Part shown: in pieces, positions 19,502-30,956 of the stretch
Layout: each line of letters starts with the position of its first letter
How positions within the stretch are numbered: position 1 is the first letter of the stretch
Source: Diplonema japonicum
Lineage: Eukaryota; Euglenozoa; Diplonemea; Diplonemida; Diplonemidae
Length of the DNA stretch: 64,000 bases
Assembly (NCBI GenBank): GCA_964019335.1
Contig: OZ025739.1
Span: 310,001-374,000 of the forward strand
Direction of reading: 5' to 3'
Program-made: the position numbers and the translations under genes
The notes under the pieces: model-generated
The model's input: only the letters and a program-made list of their open reading frames with translations
What the model was told of the DNA's origin: nothing
Database searches by the model: none

Positions 19502-22500
19502 ATGCTCCGCCGCAACAAGGATGACAACAATGAATGCACGCTGAAGAGGTTAAGAGCCTTTAGCACAGAGATGTACGTGAGCCTGCCAGGCGACGCATCT
19601 GTGCGGCACTTCGACGGGGAAACAAAAGACGGGAAGCCTCATGGCTTTGGCCTCGCTCTCTTCCACGACGGGAGCAGGTTCGCAGGGCAGTGGGTCAACG
19701 GGGTACGCCATGGACGAGGTGTGTTCGACAGCAAGGATAATGGTTCCTACGACGGCGACTGGTCAGGAGACCTCTACCACGGCCAGGGCAAGCGTATCTA
19801 TGACGATGGGTGCATCTACATAGGTGAGTGGAAGGAAGCCAAACGCCACGGAACAGGTACCCTCTCTACCCGAGACTTCAAGTACGAAGGCCCTTGGGTC
19901 GGCGACTCCCCTTTCGGCACCAGCTGCCACTACACCTCCGGTGGCTTCCTCCGTATCATGACAAAGCCCTCTGGGAGCAATTCGTCCTCCCCCACCTTCC
20001 CTTCCGAATTCTTCGCTGAAAAAACAGGCGGCGGTATCAAGCAGTACGAAGGCCCCATCCACAACGAGCGCGGCCGCCATGGCAGAGGTAGGACGGAGTA
20101 CAAGAACGGTATGGTGTACCATGGGGAGTACGTTATGAACAAGCGAAACGGGAAGGGTTCGTGTGTGTACGAGAACGGCGATAGGTACGAAGGGGAATGG
20201 GCAGGGGACCAACGGAACGGCAAAGGCGTGCAAGTGTACTCCCACGGGGGCCGCTACGAGGGCGACTGGTGCAAGGACATGAAGGAGGGACAGGGGTCCA
20301 GAGACTACCACAACGGCGACAAGTACCACGGGGAGTGGCTGAAGGACGAGGTCAGCGGCAAAGGCACAATGGTGTACAGAAACAACGACGAGTATACAGG
20401 CGACTGGAAAGCAGGCAAGCGGCATGGCATGGGACAGTTCAAGTTCCACAAGCAGTGCGCCGAGTACACCGGCCCCCTCGTCAACGGGCTCATCCACACA
20501 GGCGAGTCGGGCCTCGTTCACGGGAAGATGAAGTACCAAAACGGCGACATATTCATAGGGCATTTCATTAAGGGAGAGCGCACCAAGGGCATTATGTGGA
20601 GCAACGACGGGTCCGTGTACTCAGGGGACTGCAAGTACGACAAAGCTCACGGGAAAGGCATCATGTGGCACGACGGCAGCTTTTTCTACGGCACGTGGCA
20701 CCGTGGTGTGCAGTCGGGAACAGGTTGCAAGCGATACGCAGACAAATCAGAATACGTAGGAGGCTGGAAGGACAAGATGCGCACGGGGCAGGGCACACTG
20801 CAAAGGGAGGACAAGACAGTCGTGCACGGCCTGTGGGAAAACGACGAGCCGACCGTCCACTACGACGGCCAGTGGCAGGACCAATTGTTCCACGGCGTCG
20901 GGAAGTACTGCTATGCAAACGGCTCGTCTTACTACGGGATCTGGTCGGCCGGCCACAAGTACAACATTGGAACGATTCTATTCAAGGACACGGGGAAGTA
21001 CCAGGGGGGCATGTTGAACGACCTGCCGCATGGCAACGGGCTGCTGACATACCCCAACAAATCTACATATGCCGGGGCATGGCAAGAAGGGATACGGAAC
21101 GGGCAGGGGTCGCTGTTCGACAGTGAAGGGAATGTTTTTTCGGGAACATGGACTTCCAACCAGCAGAACGGTCCTGGCCTGTACTACGTAGCAGACAAAT
21201 GCGTGATGCAAGCAGAGTGGGTAGACTCCAAGGTGGTGGGCGAGGTCATCACGCACTTCAGCAACGGGCGGATCGTGAAGTCCCTCTACGTCGATGGGTG
21301 CGAACAGAGTGGCATCATGTCGAAGGCACTGCGTGTCGTCAACGAGCCGTTCGGCACAGCGTGCAAGGGGTGCAATGTCACCTTCGGTATGACAAGGTGG
21401 AAGTATCTCTGCATCGGATGCAGACAGCCCTTCTGCACAGCGTGCCTCAAGGAAGTTAAGTACTGCACCAAATTCAGCAAATTCACGTACGACCCTCCCA
21501 ACGGCGACAAGACGCTCGACGGAAAAGCCTGTTCGCAGTGCAATGCTAGTGCTGCGGCAGGTGCCTCAATCCTCACTGTATGGGACGGCAAGGAAGTCTC
21601 TATAGGGACGGTAGTGGGGAAGAAGTTCAACGGCAACATCCAGCGGCACTACGCATCCGGCAACGTGTACGTGGGTGAAATGAAGGACGACAAGGAAGAG
21701 GGAAGGGGAAACCTGCTCAACTCCGATGGGACGGAGTACACAGGACAGTTCAAAGGCGGTACAAAGTCAGGCCATGGATACCTCAGGAACCTCGACGGGA
21801 CGGTGTGTGAGGGAGTGTTCGAAAACGACATTCTTCTGAAGACACAGTACCGCGGTGAGATGAAGAGAGTCACGACCGATGGAAAACCAGAGAGCATCAC
21901 GGTAGGTCTGGAGCGCCATGGGAGGGGCGAAGCTTGGTACATCGATGGCGGGTATTACAACGGAGAACACGCCTCTGGGGCACGCAATGGTGTGGGTGAG
22001 ATGAAGTACCCCAACGGGGACTGCTACATAGGTGAGTGGCAGGCTGGGACACGAAACGGACGGGGAAGGTTCACAGCAGATGGAAAATCTGTGTATACAG
22101 GGATGTGGAAACAAGACCAAAAACACGGGCGTGGCTTCTTAACGGACACTGTAACCTCTCTGGTGTACGAGGCAGAGTGGTGCGATGACGAGGTGGAGGG
22201 CATTGTGGTTATCAGGAAGCCTGGGGGAGTGATCTCTGTTGAGGTATGGGAGAAGGGCATCGAGAAGAGCGATGTCTTCAAGCCGCCTGCCATGGCCGCC
22301 GACACTACGTCATTGATATGCAACGGGTGCGAAAGGTCCTTCACCTTCGTCAGGAGGCGGCACCATTGCAGGGGGTGCGGGCTTCTCTTTTGCCACGATT
22401 GCACGTCAAAGACGAGGGTCTTCCCGAGCCACTTCAAACACCAGTCGTCGCAGCGCATCTGCTCGAAATGCAACCTCGCCATCGACATTGGAATGTCGGT

Positions 22501-23802
22501 GCGGTACGTGTTCACAGAGTCGGGGCTTGAGACGGGCACATGGAGGAATGGCACCCCGCATGGCCCGCACCTCATCAAGAAGAAGTCTGGAGAAAGCAGT
22601 GTGCTGCACTACGACGACGGCAAGGTGGGGAGCAAACCACCTGCAGGTGCACCGACTACGGAGCAGGACTTCACAACACACTTCAACACCTTGTGCGAAG
22701 CATCCTTAGCACTGCTTACATACCCCTCTCCAGAACTCGAGAAGGCTTCTGCTGTTGAGGTCAACGCAACAGCTTTCTTAGAAGACATCTTGGCGAAGCA
22801 TATCCCATTCACACCAGAGAACTCCCACAGGACACACTGCAAGCCTGCTCTGCCGCAGCCGCCTGTGCCTCCCCCGATGCCGATGTCCAAGCCTGTGCCC
22901 CCTTCGATGCTCTCTGAAGAGGCGTTTAGCAGTGTCGTAAAGAATACCGCAGAAGGCATGATCATGAAGGCACCCAGGCAGAGCTTCACGTTGGAGCCGC
23001 CGACGATGCCACCTGCTGAGGTGTACGCGGAGTACAAGTGGAATACGTGGGGTCCTGAGCAGAAGTTCTTGAAAGAAACAAAACACACCCTAAGCGCCTC
23101 CTCTGTGGCGATTGCTCCCGAGAAGAAGTTCCGGGAGGAAAACAAGCTACTGCAGGCAGTTGCGAAGCCCATCTCTGCAGCCACAAGTGTTGTGACGACC
23201 CCAGTCGCAGCACTGAGCAACATCGCAAACAGAAGGGAACAAGTATGCCTGAGCTTTTTTTTTTTTATAATTTTCAAAAAAAAATATCATTGCAGAACCA
23301 AGTGCCTGTATCACCGGGACCTACTCTCCCCTATCCTCTTGCTGACAGCTGGACACACGAACTGCCCTCTGCTTGCGGGTATGCGCTTTCAATGCAAAGG
23401 AACAACAACAGGCGTCACAATGTTGAAAGCGCAGCAAGCGACGAGAAGGAAGAGATCGAAGGCAGCAACGAGGACACGGAGGAGAAGGTTGACCACAAAA
23501 CTGTTGTTTGCGGAGAAGGCACAAAAGAAGAGGAGGTGGAGGGCGGAGAAGTGCAAGTAGCACTGGAAGACACATGCGATGAAGTAGAGGGAGTTGTAGA
23601 AGAATACACAGCTGAAAGTGCTGCTGTGAAGGATGCTGAGAACACAGAGCCCGGACCAGAACAAAATCAGGAAAAGGGCGAGACTGAAGCGGAAGAAGAA
23701 GAGGAACACCGGGAAGAAAATGAGCAAGAAGGAGCAGACCCCGTTGGCCACACCGACCCCACAGCGCCTCTTCTCTCTCAGGAGGAGAACGAGGCCTCAT
23801 AG
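19502..23802 (+). CDS. MORN-repeat protein with two FYVE-like fingers
   Basis: Exons 19502-23242 and 23296-23802 give 1415 residues. More than twenty MORN repeats (Y-x-G-x-W/F-x(4)-x-G-x-G) fill residues about 40-600 and 710-900. Two zinc fingers interrupt them: one near 620-690 (CKGC ... CIGCRQPFCTAC ... CSQC) and one near 940-995 that is a canonical FYVE (CNGC ... RRRHHCRGCG ... C-H-D-C ... CSKC). FYVE domains bind PI3P on endosomes; MORN repeats bind membranes or scaffold dimers. The C-terminal exon encodes a very acidic Glu-rich tail. The single intron (GTATGC...TTGCAG) decides that tail: reading through would give a basic one instead. A protein at the endosome or flagellar-pocket membrane is inferred. 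It is far longer than trypanosome MORN1 and not its simple orthologue. BILBO1 follows 768 bp downstream. Confidence 0.93.
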
Positions 23803-24569
23803 AAGCTCGAGAAAGTTTCAAGTCTACCTCATACGGATTTTGTTTGAGGGAAAATGGTTTTGCTTTCCTGCTTTAGATTCAGAGATATGACATGATATAG
23901 AACGAAAGGAAGAAACCCACACATGCCAAAAAAAAGCAAAACAAAAAAAAAAAAAAGAGGAAAAATAAAAAAAGAAGAAGTAAGAGATAATACATTTAAT
24001 TCGTGCCAGCAACAATCACTAGCTACCGCCGGGCACCCGCTAGCACCCCCTACGTGCTGCTCGAGTGCTGCTCCAGCAGACCATCATCTTGTTTCCCTCT
24101 TTTCTTCCATCAATCTGAGGATGAGGGTGGTGGACTCTAGTTGTTGACATGAAGGGATGCAGTGAGAAAAGAAAAGGGATGGTTTTTTTGGGGGCGCTTC
24201 ACTTAATACCCAAACAAAGTGCCGATATTCACTACTCAAAAACTGTTTTTTTGAGGTCGTTTTTTTTTTTCTCTTAGTTTATTATTATTATTCACAAAGG
24301 GCGCCGCCAACACCGGCCTCCTTCAACTCATATATTATTTACAGCCCTTCTCCCAGAACTAAAACCATCAACCCATTTTGGGTATTAAGTGAAGTTTCGA
24401 CGTTTCTTTTGGTAATTTGTGAATTTCAATACTTTTTTTTGGGTACTAAGTGAATTACCCCCTCTTTTTTTTTTTTTTTTTTTTTTGCAACATCCCATAC
24501 CCCACCTTTCATTTCACCGACACGGCAGTATTGCAGGTTAACAACACAAAAAAAAAAAGAGGGAAAAAA
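23803..24569. other. Spacer with fold-back element
   Basis: No gene. A perfect 18-bp inverted repeat lies at 24197-24214 and 24377-24394, with a further similar copy of one arm at about 24430-24445. CAG acceptors at 24525-24527 and 24533-24535 precede the BILBO1 start. Confidence 0.7.
24197..24394. mobile_element. Fold-back element with 18-bp inverted arms
   Basis: CTTCACTTAATACCCAAA at 24197-24214 is the exact reverse complement of 24377-24394, enclosing about 160 bp without coding potential. A third, direct, slightly altered arm (GGGTACTAAGTGAA) sits about 36 bp after the right arm. The structure is what a miniature inverted-repeat element leaves, but no flanking target duplication was identified. 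Confidence 0.55.
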
Positions 24570-26345
24570 ATGGTGTTCACAGTCCTTGTTTCTGCCGACC
24601 TGTACGGGGCAAAGACAAATTTCGAGCTGCAGTTCACAGGGCTGCCCTCGTTTGTGGAGTTCAAGGCAAAAGCAGAGGCGGTGATGGCCACGGAGTCCTC
24701 ACTGAGGCGGCCTGTTGAAGTGCCTTCTTTGCCGTTCACATTGACAAAAATGCAAGTGTTCGATGACAAGGTAGACTTGTGGGTGGACTTCGTCTCCTCG
24801 TCGCAGCTAAGGGAGTTCAGCCAGGTGTACATCTTCCAGCTGGAGACCGCCTATCACAAAGAGGTGCAGAGCAAGATCCCCCCGCCTTGCAAAACCATTC
24901 CTGTCTTGTCCACCATCTCCAGCCCAAGCCCGATCACCAGCCCTCTCCCTCTCAGCCCTTACAGTGAGACGTCCCCGTACATCAATCACGCTGCTCTGGT
25001 TGCACCTCTTGCAGTCATACCGCCAGTTCTCCCTCCCGCCATCCCTGCTGCTGAGGCCACTCACTTGGACAAGGTACGCTTTGTCTTCAACAAGATGGAC
25101 GCCAATCGCGACGGGCTCGTGACGTCCGCCTCCTTCGTCTCCGTGCTTGACAAGCTTCGTGTGGAGTTTGCACCTGAGGTCAGCACCGATCTATTTATCA
25201 AAGCAGACACGAACACAGACTCCAAAGTGTCTTACAGTGAGTTCCAGAGGTTTGCCGAACAGTACCCGACTCTGTTGGACTCTCTTTACTACCGCTCGAG
25301 GGACGACGAAGAGAGCGAGAGACATGCACAGCTCATGACCGCTGCCGCTGTGCAGCTACAGGCTGTGCAGAGCCAACACCTGACTGCCCGTGAGCAGACT
25401 GCGGATGCTGCGGATCGTGTCACTGCAATGCAGGCTCAAGTTGATCTAGCCAACGAGGCTCTTGGCCAGGCTGAGGCGGTTGAACGTGACGCGAAGGCAC
25501 TTGTTGACAGCGCACAGGCCGAGACCAATACGGTGCGTGCCACGGTGGGCCAACGTGCCCAGGATGTGGCACAGGCCAAGGAACAGACCAGGTCGAAGGA
25601 AGTGCGTGTTGCAGACATTAAAGTAGAGGTGCAGGGCAGCCTTATCGCTCTCAAGAACCAGGAGGCCGAGCGCATCAAGTCGGAGCAACGTCTTGCAGAC
25701 ATCAGGGAGCTCCTCAGGCAGCAGGAGGAGGAGGTATGTTCAATCACATAGAAGGAAAACTTATGAAACAAACAGCTTGCGGTTCAACGGGAGAACGAAT
25801 CACGCGCAGCTTCGGAACTTGCTGCGGCGGAGGAGAAGCAGGCGCAGGCAGTCACCGAACTTGAACTGCAAAGAGAAGCCATGCAGCTTGCGTGCGAGCA
25901 CCTCTCCGTGAGTAAGGCGGAACTGAACGATGCACAGGACAGACAGAGAGAGAAGGGTGTGAACCATTTGCAGGCGAAGGACGGCGTCTTGAAGGCAGGC
26001 CATAAGAGAGATGAGGATGAAAGAGAGCTCATGAGGGCAAGGGAGCTAGAAACTGCTAAAAGAATGCTCGAAGCTGATGCCGAGAGAGAAGTAAGCAAGC
26101 AAGAACAGATGTGTGAGAGCCTCGCTGCGCAGAGCGAAGAGCAAAAAGCGAAGCGGAGGGCAACTGAAGAGGAAGAGAGACCCCTTCTCTCCGAAGAGGT
26201 TCGCCTCCGTTCCCAACGTGACACCTTAGAACAGGAGGAAGCCAACCTTAGAACTAACCACCGCACCTTCCATTGCAACACTGGTCGTTCGGGTGCCCCT
26301 TCCGCCTCCCCGTCGAGAGCCCTCTCGCACTCCCCTACCATGTAA
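24570..26345 (+). CDS. BILBO1: BILBO1, flagellar pocket collar protein
   Basis: Exons 24570-25733 and 25776-26345 give 577 residues, close to the roughly 590 of trypanosome BILBO1. The N-terminal domain (1-110) carries the BILBO1 signature: a VSADLYG..TNFEL start, SLRRP..VPS..F, a W-V-D tryptophan, QL...SQVYIFQ, and an H-x-E-x-Q-x-x-IPP ending. Two EF-hands follow (loops DANRDGLVTSAS near 177 and DTNTDSKVSYSE near 213). Residues about 250-560 form a long Glu/Gln/Ala-rich coiled coil. BILBO1 polymerises to form the ring around the flagellar pocket neck and is described from kinetoplastids, so this is the strongest taxonomic marker here. The intron (GTATGT...AACAG, 42 nt) interrupts the coiled coil and contains a stop. 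Assignment is by motif memory, not search. Confidence 0.87.
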
Positions 26346-26530
26346 TCTTGTTCTTTAACACTTTACATTTTGTATTATTTTCTCCCTACTTTACTTTTTT
26401 CTTATCCCCCCTCCCCCCCGCCTTTTGTTGTATTCTTACCCTGTTGCTTCCCTTTTTTTCCCCTTCTACGCTCTTCTTTTTTATTTTGCATCGATCAAAA
26501 AAAAAAATCATACTCTGCACCCAACAAAGG

Positions 26531-28006
26531 ATGGCGTTGTTAAGCTGTTTGCTGTGCGCGGTAAGCGCTGCAAAGCCGCATCTGGTGGTCGTTCTGGGCG
26601 ATGACGTGGGTTACTACAACATGGGGTTCACCGAGGGGAACCCTGAGGCTACACACCGAACATGGACGAGCTAGCGAAGGGAGGTGCGGTATTGAAGAGA
26701 CACTATGTGTACAAGTTTTGCAGCCCGACGAGAAGCTCACTGATGACAGGGCGTCTTCCCATGCACGTCAACCAGGAGAATCCCGACTATAACGGAGGAG
26801 GTGTGGATTTGAGGATGACAATGATGCCCTCGAAGCTGAAATCAGTCGGCAACTCCACACACCACGTTGGGAAATGGCACCTTGGGGAGACGTTCATGGA
26901 AAACGTTCCAGCAGAGCGAGGTTTTGACACCTCCCTCGGGTACCTAGCTGGTTCTGAGGACCACTACACGCAACGACTAGGCGACAACACCGCAGTGGAC
27001 CTCTGGGAGAACACCGCACCCGCATACGGAAGAAACGGCACATACGGCTCATACCTCTACACACAGCAGATGGTGGACCTCATCCACCAACATGATGTGG
27101 CCAAGCCGTTTTTCTTGTACGCTGCTTTTCAAAACACACACTTCCCGTACGAAGTGCCGTCTGTCTATCTGAACGAGTCGATCCCTTCCCCTCGTAGGGT
27201 GTACCAAGGGCTTGCACGGGTGCTCGATGAAAGCATCGGCAACATCACATCCGCGTTGAAAGCAAAAGGAATGTGGGGGCAGACACTGTTTCTGTTCAGT
27301 TCCGACAACGGTGGCGCGTCAGGGATCGAAGGCTGTGCAAGCAACAACTATCCCTTGCGGGGCGGGAAGCATCTCGATTACGAGGGTGGGGTGCGTGCTG
27401 GTGCTTTCATCAACGGGGGATACCTCCCCAACAAGATGCGGGGTGTTGCTGTGGAAGGGTACATCCATAGCCGATTGGTACACCACCTTCGCTGGCCTAG
27501 CTGGGTTCGATGCCAAGGATGACCCACCTGGCGTTCCAGGCGTAGATGGTGTTGACATGTGGCCTATGCTGTCGGGGGAGAACACCACCTCCCCCCGAAC
27601 AGAGATCCCGCTTTCCGTAACGGCCCTCTCACAATGGGAGGAGGGAGGGTTCCCCACAGGGCAGGGGCTCATCGTTGGGGAGTACAAAGTCGTCTTCGAC
27701 AACAAAAACGATGGTTTTTGGACGTCGCCGCAATACCCCAACCAAACCACGCAATGTGGCAGCACCACGAACCCCGGCTGTCCACAAGGTTGTCTGTTTA
27801 ACATCAACTCTGATCCCTCTGAGTACCACGACCTGCGGACCATGCAGCCCGCCATCTTCGCTTCGCTTACCGCCCGCCTCCAGGCACTCTCGCATGAGGT
27901 CTTTCAGACAACGTACCCTCTGAATTTCAATAGTTCCAAGTGCATACCGCAGGCACAGGCTGTGCAGCAGCATCACGGGTTTTCCGCACCACAATGCATT
28001 TTATGA
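26531..28006 (+). pseudogene. Secreted arylsulfatase with two frameshifts
   Basis: Type I sulfatase (alkaline phosphatase superfamily). Seen: signal peptide (MALLSCLLCAVSA), metal-binding LGDDVGYY, the formylglycine signature C-S-P-T-R with the Cys codon at 26719-26721, MTGR, VGKWHLG, and FSSDNGG. These are the family's catalytic parts, and the protein would be about 490 residues, near the usual length. The frame changes twice. Near 26650-26656 the sequence ACACAC carries the reader out of frame just before TPNMDELA; near 27466-27469 a two-base change before ADWYTTF returns it to the original frame. No GT-AG intron explains either. The shifts compensate in frame but leave stops between, so as written the gene is broken; two dinucleotide sequencing errors are a serious alternative. 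It would hydrolyse sulfate esters of glycans in lysosome or outside the cell. Confidence 0.8.
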
Positions 28007-28302
28007 TGCAAAAAAAAAAAAAAAAAAAAAAAAAAAAGAAAGAAAAATGATAAAAAGTCGGGTCGTTTATATATTTATAAATCTACATCTTCAAAAAAAA
28101 AAAGAAGAAGAAAAAAAAAAAACCAAATAACAACGTTACCTCCCTGAGGTTCGCTCTATCCTCTTTTTTTAATTCTCCCCCCCCCCCCTTCCATCATGTA
28201 CTAGAAATTACCTGAAAATCTTCTTTCTTTTTTTTTTAAATGCCTCTCCCCCCTCCCAAAAAAAAAAAAAAAAACCCTTCAACAGTCCCGAGTGGGGGTG
28301 CC

Positions 28303-29498
28303 ATGACTACGGATGAGGAGCCCACCGTGAACACGGCTCTTGTGAACGAGCCGAAACCTCCGTCGAACGGGACAATGGTGGAGGTACCGAAGACACAAGG
28401 CGTAAAGAGTGACAGGAGCGGGTGGGCGAGTGAGACAGGTGCGGGAAGGACAAAATGCTTATATCAGTGGTTCATCGGCTTCAGTCTAGTGAACGCGTTG
28501 GCGGTCGCAGGCCTGTGCGGATACACCTTCCACGAAGGGCTCAAGGACCACAGCCAGGTGGCACTGTGGTGCGCGTTGTGGTGTTGTGTGGTGTCAACGG
28601 TCTTCACAGGGTTCCAGATACACCTCCACCTCACTTCGTACACAAACCCAACGGAGCAAAAGAAGATTATCCGCATCTTGCTGATTGTGCCTGTCTATTC
28701 CATCACATCGCTAGCCGCGTTGAAATTTTACAAAGAAGCTGCCATCTACATCAACCTTGTGAGGGATAGTTACGAGGCGTTTGTTCTGTTTACTTTCTTC
28801 GACTTGATGATCGACTACCTGGGGGGGTACTCAAAGGCGGCGAAACGGATCCGCGCTGCGGGGTACCAGACGATGTCGCACCCGGCACCGTTGTGTTTTC
28901 TTTCCGATTTCAAGATCACACGCGGGGTCATCGTGGGATGGCAGTGCGCCATTATGCAGTATGTCCTGCTGAAGCCGCTTATGGCGTTGATCGCAATCAT
29001 CTGCAAGGCAAGCGATAAGTACGACGAAGAGGACATGTTTGACTTTGGAAACTCATACCCTTGGTTGCTGTTGTTCGAAAACATAAGCGTCACGATTGCC
29101 TTCACGTGTTTGTTTTATTTCTATTTGGCGTCAAAGAAGACAATCAAGGATCGCGACCCTACTGGCAAGTTCATCGCCATCAAGATCGTTGTCTTCCTTT
29201 GCTTCTGGCAGGGCATCTTCATCTCGCTTCTTGTGAAGGAAGGCGTCATCCACAACTCCAACAACGGGTCATGGACAAAGGATCAGGTTGCTACCGGTAT
29301 GCAGGACTTCTTGGTGTGTATTGAGATGGTGTTGGTCACCATTTTGCACAAGCGTGCTTTTTCGCACGTTCCTTATCTTCCTGAAAGCGGGCTCCGTTCT
29401 GCAAAGGTTAAACTGGCGCATGTCAAGGATGCCGTCATCGATGTGAGAGATGTGCACCAACACTCTGTTGGCTGTTGGACAGAATTTATCAAGTATGG

Positions 29499-29532
<34 letters not shown>

Positions 29533-29700
29533 AGGTGGTGTAAGTATAAGCTTGGTATTTTGTCGCTTGAGGAGATCGAGATTCTTACTACCCCCAGCAA
29601 CTCTGTGCACAACACACCCCGGAGCTTCCCCGTTGACCCGGGGTGTGATGACATGGAGGCGGGCGATTTTCACTCCATGGAGGATAGTGATGCGGATTGA
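28303..29700 (+). CDS. TMEM184 / OST-alpha family membrane protein
   Basis: Exons 28303-29492 and 29535-29700 give 451 residues. After a hydrophilic N-terminus come about seven transmembrane helices with family motifs: FYKEAAIYINLVRDSYEAFV, a YLGG segment, and IKIVVFLCFWQG. TMEM184 and organic solute transporter alpha share this fold; metazoan OST-alpha moves bile acids and steroids with a beta subunit, while TMEM184 function is little known. The acidic, Ser/Asp-rich C-terminus is cytosolic by prediction. The 42-nt intron is GTATGG, a 33-nt A run, then CAG; its length is a multiple of three and has no stop, so an unspliced message would encode an extra poly-Lys insert. Start is 18 bases after a CAG at 28283-28285. 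Confidence 0.9.
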
Positions 29701-30956
29701 AACTGATGGGGGGTTTTTTTCACTCAATTTTACTTCATATATTTAATTTTGGAAATATGGCGGTGATTGGGCCCTGCTGGCTCGGTAAAAAAAAAAAAAA
29801 AAAGTCTTGGAGTTCGATCCCGGCCTGATGGTGCTTTTTTTTAAATTTTGACCTCGGATATCGAATGAAGTAAAATTGAGGAAATAAATAAAACCGCCTT
29901 ATTCATGTCCAATTGAGCTGTTTGTCTCTTGAAGAAAAGAAGGAAATAAAAAAAAAAAAAAAAAAACGATGCACTCGAAGGGCATTCGCCTCTCGTGCTT
30001 TTTTTTTTTTTTTTTTTTTTTTTGTTTCACTCGAGTGACGGAAAATTTTCATTATTCGTGAATAAATAGTTTTTTTTTTTTCTCTCTTTTTTTTTTTTTA
30101 AATTCTCTCAATTTTATTTATTGGACGTTTGTGTTGCGGGGTCGTATAATGGTGCAAAGAAAAAAAAATACAAATCCGATTCACTTTATTATAGGTTTTG
30201 TTCTAAGTCCGGGGGGGGGGGGGGGTCAAAGGAAAACAATGCACTCCAAAAAACAAAAATAACAAAATACCAGAGACAAGAAAAAAAAAAATCGCTGTTT
30301 CAATTTTCTTGACGGGTTTAAGATATGCGTTGTTATTGTTATTGTTATTATTATTTTTTTGCAAGAACGAGTCTTTGACAGGTTTTACCCGGCACGTACA
30401 AACAACGGCCAGTTCCTTCTTTTCTTTTTTTTTTTTTTTTTTGGTACTTTCCTTGCCCAGCAGGCTCCTTTGAGGGGAGGGGGTACCTCACCTTACAAAA
30501 AGAAACTTTTTACTCGTTTTTGTGTCACACCTTTGGGAGGGGGGGGCATTTTTCTTTCTTTATATTATTATGCTCATGGGGTTTTTCCTTCCCCCCTCTT
30601 TCTCTCAGGGTACAAAAAAAAATCAAATCTTTCTTCCAGGACATATTATCAGGGAAGAAACTGCCTCCCGATTTTTCTTTTTCTTTAAAGCGTTGCTAAC
30701 CTGGAGAAAAAAGAAAGTTTATTTTTTTTTTATTTTATTTTTTTTCGTTTTTTTTTGTTCTTTTCAACTCCCCTTTTTTTTCCGCGCACCGTCGACGTTC
30801 TCTTCTCTTTTTTATTTTATTTTTTTTCATTTTTTATTTTTTTGGCGATGCTCACATACTGCAGGCCCCTAAAGACACGTTTACCCCCCCCTCTTTTTTT
30901 TGTCGTGCCCAGAACACATAATAGTTGAAAGGAAAAAAAAAAAAAAAAAAAAGAAA
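29701..30956. other. Spacer with fold-back element and repeats
   Basis: No gene supported. It contains the fold-back unit at 29723-29880, a mixed segment around 29968-29999 flanked by poly-A and poly-T that I cannot explain, and the second copy of a dispersed repeat at about 30352-30425. A GCAG at 30861-30864 is the nearest good acceptor for the enkurin gene. Confidence 0.6.
29723..29880. mobile_element. Fold-back element with tRNA-like boxes
   Basis: CTCAATTTTACTTCAT at 29723-29738 is the exact reverse complement of 29865-29880. Between the arms lie an A-box-like TGGCTCGGT (29778-29786), a 20-nt A-rich gap, a good B-box GTTCGATCC (29812-29820) and an 8-T run (29835-29842) like a Pol III terminator. 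The sequence does not fold as a tRNA cloverleaf: the T-stem does not pair. A short SINE or MITE with a tRNA-derived core is the best reading. Confidence 0.45.

Noticed and set aside
23245..23560. Basic C-terminus of the MORN protein obtained by reading through 23243
   Set aside because: A GTATGC...TTGCAG intron with T tract fits and joins to a longer, coherent acidic frame; the read-through contains a Phe/Lys run from homopolymers.
27440..27470. A 28-nt intron (GTGTTG...CATAG) to explain the second sulfatase frameshift
   Set aside because: It would delete the conserved residues before ADWYTTF and is shorter than any other intron here.
29760..29842. Possible tRNA gene (TGGCTCGGT, GTTCGATCC, T run)
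   Set aside because: T-stem and acceptor stem do not pair and a poly-A run sits where the anticodon arm should be. Kept only as a tRNA-like element.
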